Made by a program: the position numbers and the translations under genes. Positions 1-5,937 of a stretch of DNA of 9,070 bases are shown one piece after another. The notes under the pieces are model-generated. The model saw nothing but the letters and a program-made list of their open reading frames with translations. It searched no databases and had not been told where the DNA came from. Source of the DNA: an uncultured Bacteroidales bacterium (GTDB lineage Bacteria; Bacteroidota; Bacteroidia; Bacteroidales; P3); NCBI GenBank assembly GCA_900319595.1, contig ONOZ01000087.1:1-9070 (forward strand), given 5' to 3'. Every line of letters begins with the position of its first letter. Within the stretch, counting starts at the first letter, position 1.

Positions 1-155
1 GAAGACTCCGAAGTTATTATTTGCTCTATCTCGTCCTTGCGACCAAAGAGTACAATATTGTCTTTTACCGAAAGTTCTTCTTTGGCTAATATAGCACCCT
101 TTACTATTGCTTGTGGAGCGAAATCACCCCCCATTGCATCTAAACCTATTTTCAT
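1..155 (-). CDS. plsX: Phosphate acyltransferase PlsX, N-terminal part (runs off the left edge)
   Basis: Only the first 51 codons are in the window; the gene reads leftward from an ATG at 155-153 and is cut by the edge. The N-terminus reads MKIGLDAMGGDFAPQAIVKG, carrying the DAMGGD-x-x-P signature of PlsX near residues 6-14. PlsX is a peripheral membrane enzyme that turns acyl-ACP into acyl-phosphate, the donor used by PlsY in the first step of phosphatidic acid synthesis. The start lies 18 bases after the rpmF stop with no Shine-Dalgarno site, so it is probably co-transcribed with rpmF and the DUF177 gene. In many bacteria fabH follows next; that would lie outside the window. The identity is firm although most of the protein cannot be seen. 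Confidence 0.95.
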   Translation of the reverse strand, partial: MKIGLDAMGGDFAPQAIVKGAILAKEELSVKDNIVLFGRKDEIEQIITSES

Positions 156-173
156 AATCGTAGGATTAGATTA

Positions 174-362
174 CTAATTATCGCTCTCTTTCTTTTCTAT
201 TGCTAATTTACCTCTGTAGTATCCACATTCAGGACAAACTCTATGAGATTGATGAACTGCTCCACAATTAGGGCAATTTGCTAACTGTACTCCTTCAACG
301 TGATCGTGTGATCTTCTTTTTGCTGTTCTCGTTTGTGAGAATCTGTGTTTTGGATTTGGCAT
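174..362 (-). CDS. rpmF: 50S ribosomal protein L32
   Basis: The protein has 62 residues, normal for bacterial L32. It starts MPNPKHRFSQTRTAKRRSH, the typical basic N-terminus that threads into 23S rRNA. A complete zinc ribbon follows: C30-P-N-C33 and C43-P-E-C46, so this is the zinc-binding (C+) form of L32. The zinc-free paralogue seen in some bacteria lacks these cysteines. The start ATG (362-360) is 25 bases after the DUF177 stop, and plsX begins 18 bases after the rpmF stop. The order DUF177-rpmF-plsX is widely conserved and links ribosome assembly with lipid synthesis. Expression should come from the promoter upstream of the DUF177 gene, since the 25-base gap leaves no room for another. 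Confidence 0.97.
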   Translation of the reverse strand: MPNPKHRFSQTRTAKRRSHDHVEGVQLANCPNCGAVHQSHRVCPECGYYRGKLAIEKKESDN

Positions 363-387
363 TTTTTATACAATTTTTAAAATTAAA

Positions 388-924
388 CTATTCTTTTATT
401 AAACTTTTTAGTTTTTCCCATCTTGGGTCAAACTCTTCTTTATCTTTCAAATTTTGTTTATTAACTTCTAAAAGTTTATTTAACATCTCCTCATCACAAT
501 CCGACTTCTTTTTATGCACAGGAGCAATAGGAATTTCAACTCTCAATTCTTCATAAATATATTTACTCAAATCTATGTCGTCCTCATTCTCGTCTAGAAT
601 CCACTCATTTACATCAATCTCCACAACTCGTTGTTTGTTGTCTAAATGTCCAATTTTAACGTACAAATCACTTTTTTTATCAATTTGTAATGTCATATTC
701 GTCAAACATCTTGAACAATCGACACTTAAAATTCCTTTGATATTAAATTTAAACTCTATAAGACGCTCACTTTTAATAGCACTAACACTTATAGTTGCCT
801 TAATATCATTTACTTCAGTACATTCAAAGAACTCAAATAACTCCTTATCTACTTCAAATTCAAAGGTATTGTTTCCCTTCGACAATTTACTTATTTCTAT
901 ATTATATTCCTTTGCGTCAAACAT
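388..924 (-). CDS. yceD: DUF177 / YceD family protein, linked to 23S rRNA accumulation
   Basis: This 178-residue cytoplasmic protein sits directly upstream of rpmF, the classic place for DUF177 (YceD). It contains the family's paired cysteines in the context VDCSRCL (C70 and C73), followed by a strand-rich stretch. An acidic middle (about residues 110-122) leads into the conserved EELRVEIPI-type segment. It ends in the typical D-P-R-W-E-K-L-K motif near residues 166-173. Family work in bacteria and plants ties DUF177 proteins to the build-up or processing of 23S rRNA; the exact biochemical role is not settled. The ATG at 924-922 is favoured because a strong Bacteroidetes-type promoter ends only 22 bases upstream, giving a short leader. 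It is the first gene of the leftward operon. Confidence 0.9.
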   Translation of the reverse strand: MFDAKEYNIEISKLSKGNNTFEFEVDKELFEFFECTEVNDIKATISVSAIKSERLIEFKFNIKGILSVDCSRCLTNMTLQIDKKSDLYVKIGHLDNKQRVVEIDVNEWILDENEDDIDLSKYIYEELRVEIPIAPVHKKKSDCDEEMLNKLLEVNKQNLKDKEEFDPRWEKLKSLIKE

Positions 925-946
925 AATACCCTAAAATTTGAAGTTG

Positions 947-976
947 CAAAGATACAACTTTTTTTTTATATAACAA
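947..976 (-). promoter_or_regulatory. Bacteroidetes-type promoter for the DUF177-rpmF-plsX operon
   Basis: Read on the minus strand, TATCTTTG (954-947) fits the Bacteroidetes -7 consensus TAnnTTTG exactly. A TTG at 976-974 lies 19 bases upstream, a good position for the -33 element, and the spacer is rich in A. Transcription should start around 940, leaving a leader of roughly 15 bases before the DUF177 ATG. The -7 box is flanked by a perfect 6-base inverted repeat: AAGTTG at 941-946 and CAACTT at 955-960 on the plus strand. Confidence 0.75.
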
Positions 977-1133
977 CTTTTCCAATTAAAAATTTGATTA
1001 TTAATTTACACAAAATCATTATTTATAACGTATTCAATAAGATAGGATATAATAATGATACCATAAAAACACGTATTTATAAAATCTACATATAATGAAA
1101 AATATCGTATATTTATAAATTTTGAATAAAATA

Positions 1134-1165
1134 TTAGGATATGACCAAAATTTTATATACCTTTG
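1134..1165 (+). promoter_or_regulatory. Likely promoter for the exported protein gene at 1261
   Basis: TACCTTTG at 1158-1165 matches the Bacteroidetes -7 consensus TAnnTTTG exactly and is followed by CACC, a common context for these boxes. The -33 element is poor: TTAG at 1134-1137 lies 20 bases upstream, while a proper TTTG (1121-1124) is 33 bases away and too far. If used, it gives a leader of close to 90 bases before the ATG at 1261, long compared with the operon on the other side. Confidence 0.55.
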
Positions 1166-1174
1166 CACCTTGAA

Positions 1175-1213
1175 TGTTGCTAATCAAAATTTTCATTATA
1201 CTTTGACGCAACA
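1175..1213 (+). other. Possible stem-loop in the leader of the gene at 1261
   Basis: TGTTGC (1175-1180) pairs with GCAACA (1208-1213), and inside it TCAAA (1184-1188) pairs with TTTGA (1202-1206). They are separated by a small internal loop (3 bases on one side, 1 on the other) and closed by a 13-base loop. The dyad starts about 10 bases after the -7 box, so it would form near the 5' end of the transcript. It resembles no riboswitch class I know. It could protect the mRNA, bind a protein, or be chance. Confidence 0.3.
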
Positions 1214-1260
1214 ATATGATTTTAAAAGTTGTTTAAACGAAAATAAGAAAATGTTAATAT

Positions 1261-2211
1261 ATGAAAAAGTTATTTTTTACGATAATTATGTTTATTGGAA
1301 TTGTGCCTTATTGCCAAAATACGCAATATCTAAATGATGAAAAACTAACAAAATTCGCACAAGACCTAACAAAATTGCCTTTTACTGAAAGAGATGTTAT
1401 CAATAAGGCAATCAAATTGTTCGAAAACACATTCCAAGATGATAAAGAGTGTGCAGATTGGGGGTATCAATTGCTTTATTTCTACCATGAGTTATCTTGC
1501 GAAGATAAAACTAATACTTTGCATGTACATTGGTCTGACGAGGAAATTCGTGCCTTGAAAATACACGATATTGAGGTGATTGGTGGTATCCGTAGCGGAA
1601 TGAAAAATTTTGAAAGCGAATATGCCAAATATGGTTACAGGGTATTTTCTTTTGAAGATACTTCTTATTCCGTTGTTGTGCAACCCGGCTATTTGTTTAA
1701 TAAGTTAGAAAAATACTTGACAGATGATTACCGCATTTATCGCTCACACTGGATAAAGGAATATGATTATCCACCACATTATCAGAAATTCCCTCCATAT
1801 TGGCACGCAAAGCAAGTATATTCTATCGAAGAAATCATGAATAGAATTAAATGGAGAGATGAACTTTTGGATAGAGTGCCAGATTTCATTCGTAATGACT
1901 TGGTTACAAGAGAAATTGAGGAACTTTGTTTCATTGTTACCAAAGGTTTGGAGAATACAAGTATTTATGATGATAAAGGTATAATCAAAAAAGAGTATAA
2001 AGATGCCTTACAAACTTATTATCGTGCTCACGCTGAGACTGTTTGGGGTAAATATATGACAGAATTTGTACATCGTTTAGCACTTAATAAATATCGGTTC
2101 TCTAATGATATTGATAAATGGGTACTTTCTCAACTTTTCCCTGAAGGTAGAAAGAATATTGACCCACTTTTGAAGTACGAAGACATACTTATAGACAATC
2201 TTATGGATTAG
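1261..2211 (+). CDS. Exported protein of unknown function, 316 residues
   Basis: I do not recognise the family. The protein begins with a clear Sec signal peptide: MKK, a hydrophobic core at about residues 4-16, then P-Y-C-Q-N. Cleavage between C18 and Q19 would leave an N-terminal Gln, as is common in Bacteroidetes. C18 is not in a proper lipobox, so I do not call a lipoprotein. The mature part is soluble-looking with no further membrane segment, rich in Tyr, Trp, Asp and Glu. Notable local features are a tyrosine/proline-rich stretch around residues 170-182 (YPPHYQKFPPYWH) and a helical, charged C-terminal half. There is no T9SS sorting domain, so it is probably periplasmic. Nothing seen resembles a catalytic motif. 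It has its own likely promoter (1158-1165); dpp4 follows after 153 bases on the same strand and might share its transcript. The start is fixed by the signal peptide. Confidence 0.8.
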   Translation: MKKLFFTIIMFIGIVPYCQNTQYLNDEKLTKFAQDLTKLPFTERDVINKAIKLFENTFQDDKECADWGYQLLYFYHELSCEDKTNTLHVHWSDEEIRALKIHDIEVIGGIRSGMKNFESEYAKYGYRVFSFEDTSYSVVVQPGYLFNKLEKYLTDDYRIYRSHWIKEYDYPPHYQKFPPYWHAKQVYSIEEIMNRIKWRDELLDRVPDFIRNDLVTREIEELCFIVTKGLENTSIYDDKGIIKKEYKDALQTYYRAHAETVWGKYMTEFVHRLALNKYRFSNDIDKWVLSQLFPEGRKNIDPLLKYEDILIDNLMD

Positions 2212-2364
2212 AACATCAATTTTACAAAGTTTTATCATAAGAGTATAAGTACAAAAAATCATACTGATACACAGCAATTTAATAATCACAAGAAAAAATT
2301 TACTCTTTTCTGAAAATAATAGAATTTTCACAAGAAAGATTTTTTTTAAATCACATATGACAAG

Positions 2365-4536
2365 ATGAAAAAGACATTTGGATTAGTTATCGCATTGGTT
2401 TGTTTGTTTAATATCAATGCACAAAAGACTCTTACATTAGAAGACATTTGGCAAAAATACACTTTTCGCCCTAAAGCCATAAGTGAGATTCGTTCCATGG
2501 CAAACGGCGAGCATTATTGCATACTTACGCGTAATGGTATTGAACAATACGAATATAAGACGGGAAAGAAAATCGGCTATTTGGTGGATTTCTCCGCACT
2601 TTCATTAGATGAAAACTCCATCGTAACGGATTATACCATTAGCAAAGATAATAGAAAAATCCTTTTGGCGACTAACCCTGAGTATATCTATCGTCATTCT
2701 TATATCGCCAATTATTACATATACAATTTGGAAGATAAGAGTGTTATTAAATTAAGACAAAATAAGGTAAGGCTTGCCGAATTCTCTCCCAATGCACAAA
2801 AAGTTGCTTTTGTTATGGATAATAATCTTTATATTACAGATTTGAATACCATGACAGAACAACAAATAACTTTTGATGGAAAACAAAATCATATTATCAA
2901 CGCTACAACCGATTGGGTGTATGAAGAAGAATTTGCAATTACCAAGGGTTTCTTTTGGAACAACAGCTCAGACAAGATTGCTTACTATAGATTTGACGAA
3001 TCTCACGTTAAAGAATATACTATTCCTTTCTATTTAGTGGATAGCATCTATCCAAACAACTATACTTTTAAATACCCTAAGGCTGGCGAAGATAATTCTA
3101 TTGTTGATATATATATATATGATATTAAAACAAATAAAAGTAACAAAGTAAATGTTCCCGACAATAACGACATATATTTGCCACGCATGTCTTGGACAAA
3201 AAATGATAATCAATTATGCTACACTTGGATGAATAGGCATCAAAATGAACTACGCTTATATACTGTAGATGCTTATACGCTCCAATCTAATCTTGTCTTT
3301 ACAGATACAGACAAATGCTATGTTGAGCAACCTGAAGATGTAATATTTTTAAATGATAAGCATAACGCAATTGTCAAAAGCGAAAGAAATGGCTATATGA
3401 ATTTATACCTATTAAATATAGATACAAAAAAAGTTACCCCTATTACAACTGGCAATTATGATGTTGCAAATGTTTGCTATATAGACGAAAATGAAAAATG
3501 TATCTACTTTACTGCTGCAAGTACATTTTCATATAATAGAGAGTTATTCCGAGTTAGTTTTGATGGGAAAAAACTAACGCAAATTTCAGACAAAAATCGC
3601 TTAGGTATCTATACGGCAGAATTTTCCAATAATGGTAAATACTACATTTCTTCCTTTGCAGATGCCTCCACTCCTACCATTTATACTATAAATAATAATA
3701 AAGGAAAAGTTTTGGTTACATTGGAGGATAACGAATTTTTGAAAAAACAACTTAATGAGTATAATCTACCTATGAAAGAGTTTTCTTCTTTTACTACTTC
3801 ATTAGGTGATACTTTGCATTATTGGATTTTAAAACCTAAGGACTTTAATCCAAATAAAGAATATCCAATCTTATTCTATGTATATGGTGGCCCTGGCAGT
3901 CAAGAGGTACTTAATTCTCAAGCAAGGTTCTTTGATTATATGTGGTTCAGGTTATTGACAACCAAAGGTTATATTGTGGCTTGTGTTGATGGACGAGGAA
4001 CGGGTATGAGGGGAAGTTATTTTAAAAAATGCACATATCTGAACCTTGGCGATAAGGAATGTTTTGACCAAATAGAGAGTGCTAAGTATTTTGGCTCACT
4101 TCCTTATGTTGATAAAGAAAGAATCGGTATTTTTGGGTGGAGTTATGGAGGTTATATGTCTTCGCTTTGTATTACACGCGGGCACGAATATTTCAAAACT
4201 GCTATTGCTGTTGCTCCTGTTACAAATTGGAGAACATATGACAATGTTTATACCGAAAGGTTTATGCGTACGCCACAAGAAAATGCAGATGGTTACGATA
4301 AAAACTGTCCTATCAATTTTGCAGAGCTATTAGAAGGCAACTTCTTGTTGATTCACGGTAGTGCTGACGACAACGTTCATTTGCAAAACACAATGAAATT
4401 TACTGATGCCTTAATTAAGAATAATAAACAATTTTTACAATTTACTTACCCCGATAAGAACCATTCTATATATGGAGGAAATGTCCGCTACCACTTATAC
4501 CAAATGATGACTAACTTTATTGAAAAAAATCTTTAA
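2365..4536 (+). CDS. dpp4: Dipeptidyl peptidase IV (family S9), periplasmic
   Basis: DPP4 releases Xaa-Pro (and Xaa-Ala) dipeptides from the N-terminus of oligopeptides. The order is: signal peptide (residues 1-19, cleavage in INA|QKT), a beta-propeller covering roughly residues 40-480, then a C-terminal alpha/beta-hydrolase domain. The propeller holds D-W-V-Y-E-E-E at 183-189; the Glu pair E188/E189 anchors the substrate's free amino group. The tyrosine in VYGGPGS (Y507) is at the oxyanion position. The catalytic triad is complete: S593 in G-W-S-Y-G-G, D668 in HGSADDN and H700 in DKNHS. The 723-residue length and the three residue numbers match P. gingivalis DPP4 as I remember it. There is no T9SS tail, so a periplasmic site is likely. 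An ATG at 2357 gives only MTR and a stop overlapping the start; the ATG at 2365 is supported by the signal peptide. I found no clear promoter in the 153 bases upstream. Confidence 0.96.
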   Translation: MKKTFGLVIALVCLFNINAQKTLTLEDIWQKYTFRPKAISEIRSMANGEHYCILTRNGIEQYEYKTGKKIGYLVDFSALSLDENSIVTDYTISKDNRKILLATNPEYIYRHSYIANYYIYNLEDKSVIKLRQNKVRLAEFSPNAQKVAFVMDNNLYITDLNTMTEQQITFDGKQNHIINATTDWVYEEEFAITKGFFWNNSSDKIAYYRFDESHVKEYTIPFYLVDSIYPNNYTFKYPKAGEDNSIVDIYIYDIKTNKSNKVNVPDNNDIYLPRMSWTKNDNQLCYTWMNRHQNELRLYTVDAYTLQSNLVFTDTDKCYVEQPEDVIFLNDKHNAIVKSERNGYMNLYLLNIDTKKVTPITTGNYDVANVCYIDENEKCIYFTAASTFSYNRELFRVSFDGKKLTQISDKNRLGIYTAEFSNNGKYYISSFADASTPTIYTINNNKGKVLVTLEDNEFLKKQLNEYNLPMKEFSSFTTSLGDTLHYWILKPKDFNPNKEYPILFYVYGGPGSQEVLNSQARFFDYMWFRLLTTKGYIVACVDGRGTGMRGSYFKKCTYLNLGDKECFDQIESAKYFGSLPYVDKERIGIFGWSYGGYMSSLCITRGHEYFKTAIAVAPVTNWRTYDNVYTERFMRTPQENADGYDKNCPINFAELLEGNFLLIHGSADDNVHLQNTMKFTDALIKNNKQFLQFTYPDKNHSIYGGNVRYHLYQMMTNFIEKNL

Positions 4537-4548
4537 TAATTAAAATTA

Positions 4549-4586
4549 TTTAAGGTTTATGAGAAAAGTACCTAAATAACCTTAAA
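4549..4586 (+). repeat. Inverted repeat between dpp4 and tilS (terminator or leader hairpin)
   Basis: TTTAAGGTTTAT (4549-4560) pairs with ATAACCTTAAA (4576-4586), giving an 11-base-pair stem with one bulged T and a 15-base loop. The loop contains ACCTAAA (4570-4576, overlapping the right arm by one base), which could pair with the left arm instead, so two folds compete. The right arm ends 11 bases before the tilS ATG. There is no U-run after the stem on the plus strand, so it is a poor intrinsic terminator for dpp4. A role in tilS translation or mRNA processing is equally possible. Confidence 0.4.
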
Positions 4587-4597
4587 AATAGTACAAA

Positions 4598-5935
4598 ATG
4601 TATCAGGAATTTGTAAAATATATTAAAGATAACGCACTGTTTGATATCCATAAAGATAAAATCTTACTTGCTGTTAGCGGGGGTGTTGATTCTATGGTTA
4701 TGACCGATTTATTTAGACGTCTTAACTGCAAATATGCCATTGCACACTGCAATTTTCACCTTCGTGGAACCGAATCTGACCGTGATGAACAATTTGTAAG
4801 TGATTACGCCGCAAAGAATAATATTCTTTTGTTTAAACAAGAATTCGATACATTTGCTTACATGGAAGAAAACAAGAAAAGTTTGGAGATGTCGGCAAGA
4901 GATTTGCGTTATGATTGGTTTCAAAACATTATGCAAGAACATGGTTTCAATCTTTTAGCAACAGCACATCATGGGGACGATAGTGCTGAAACTTTTTTGA
5001 TAAATCTTTTGCGTGGCACGGGAATTGCTGGTCTTCATGGTATACTTCCCAAAAGTAGTAATATTATTCGTCCGATGCTTTTCACCTCTCGCCGAAAAAT
5101 TGTGGAATATTCAAAAAAACATAATATATCGTATGTTGAAGACTCTACAAACCAAGACAACAAATATACACGAAACAAGATTCGTAATGAAATTGTACCT
5201 ATTCTAAGAGAGATTTCTCCAAATTTTGACGTCATCATACGCAAAGATATAGAACGTTTAAGAGAGACAGAAGAGATTTTTAGAGTTGTAATTGAAAAGA
5301 CAAAAAGAGAACTATTGCAAACAAATCAAGGAGTTACTAAAATAGAATTGAAAGCGTTGAAACAACTTTGTCCTATACACATATATCTATATGAAATACT
5401 AAGTGAATTTGGATTTAATGAAACAAATATAAACTCTATTTGCGAGGCAATAGATGAAAACAACTCTTCTGGCAAGCAATTTTATAGTGAAAAATATCGC
5501 TTACTGATTGATAGAAAGTATCTTCTTATAACAATGAAAGAAAATGAGGATAGTCAAAAAAATTTTTACACGATCAATGACTATCAAAGCAATATTACAA
5601 TGCCAATAAAACTACATACCGAAATATTGAAAGATTTGAATTTCATAAAAATACCAAAAAGCAAAGGTATTGCCATGTTAGATTATGATAAACTGCAATT
5701 CCCTCTAATCCTTAGGCATTGGCAAAAAGGTGATTACTTTATTCCATTTGGATTAAAGGGTAAACAAAAACTATCAGATTACTTTACAAATAACAAATAT
5801 TCTATTTTAGACAAGGAGCGTCAATGGTTGTTATGTAATGGTGAGGATATAGTTTGGATAGTAAATGAAAGAATTGACGAAAGATATAAGATAACGAACG
5901 AAACTAAGATTATATTTAAATTAGAATTAGAATAA
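4598..5935 (+). CDS. tilS: tRNA(Ile2) lysidine synthetase TilS
   Basis: TilS uses ATP and lysine to change cytidine-34 of the tRNA(Ile) CAU anticodon to lysidine, so that it reads AUA and is charged with isoleucine; it is essential in most bacteria. The 445-residue length suits the multi-domain form. The N-terminal PP-loop ATPase has S27-G-G-V-D-S32 and the second conserved block H124-H-G-D-D-S-A-E-T132 followed by LLRGTG. The C-terminal domain shows the usual features near residues 380-440: FGLKGKQKLSDYF, then IVWIVNERIDERYK. No truncation or missing motif is seen. AUA codons are frequent in these AT-rich genes, so demand for the enzyme should be high. The ATG at 4598 gives the normal distance to the PP-loop. 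It lies 61 bases after dpp4, and the next gene begins 2 bases after its stop. Confidence 0.97.
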   Translation: MYQEFVKYIKDNALFDIHKDKILLAVSGGVDSMVMTDLFRRLNCKYAIAHCNFHLRGTESDRDEQFVSDYAAKNNILLFKQEFDTFAYMEENKKSLEMSARDLRYDWFQNIMQEHGFNLLATAHHGDDSAETFLINLLRGTGIAGLHGILPKSSNIIRPMLFTSRRKIVEYSKKHNISYVEDSTNQDNKYTRNKIRNEIVPILREISPNFDVIIRKDIERLRETEEIFRVVIEKTKRELLQTNQGVTKIELKALKQLCPIHIYLYEILSEFGFNETNINSICEAIDENNSSGKQFYSEKYRLLIDRKYLLITMKENEDSQKNFYTINDYQSNITMPIKLHTEILKDLNFIKIPKSKGIAMLDYDKLQFPLILRHWQKGDYFIPFGLKGKQKLSDYFTNNKYSILDKERQWLLCNGEDIVWIVNERIDERYKITNETKIIFKLELE

Positions 5936-5937
5936 AT

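Larger units (their letters stand above)
925..1260. other. Divergent intergenic region (336 bases), no gene seen
   Basis: This very AT-rich stretch separates the leftward ribosomal operon from the rightward peptidase region. It holds the leftward promoter at 947-976 and a likely rightward promoter at 1158-1165. There are imperfect direct repeats: TAGGATAT at 1043-1050 and 1135-1142, and CGTATTTATAAA at 1072-1083 with a 2-base-longer version, CGTATATTTATAAA, at 1106-1119. They could be regulator sites or just low-complexity AT sequence. The open frame beginning with TTG at 1122 overlaps the next gene's signal peptide in another frame, and I do not regard it as coding. No tRNA or known riboswitch pattern was recognised. 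Confidence 0.6.

Noticed and set aside
1261..1317. Unknown exported protein as a lipoprotein anchored at C18
   Set aside because: The sequence before the cysteine (I-V-P-Y-C) lacks the small residues of a lipobox. Cleavage after C18 leaving Gln fits its neighbours better.
1122..1337. Open frame of 71 codons overlapping the start of the exported protein gene
   Set aside because: It starts with TTG, covers the promoter and leader, and overlaps the clear signal peptide of the 1261 gene in another frame. No family features are seen.
2212..2364. Possible separate dpp4 promoter and terminator in the 153-base gap
   Set aside because: The nearest -7-like sequence (TACTCTTTT at about 2301) has the wrong spacing and no TTG upstream. 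A 6-base dyad GAAAAT/ATTTTC at 2312-2329 is too weak and AT-only to call a terminator.
2357..2368. Three-codon upstream frame (MTR, stop) overlapping the dpp4 start as ATGA
   Set aside because: It could in theory couple translation, but such tiny frames are common by chance in AT-rich DNA and there is no ribosome binding site to support it.
3107..3120. (AT)7 run inside dpp4, a possible phase-variation tract
   Set aside because: Seven dinucleotide units are short for a contingency locus. The run encodes an unremarkable propeller strand (I-Y-I-Y), and the frame is intact.
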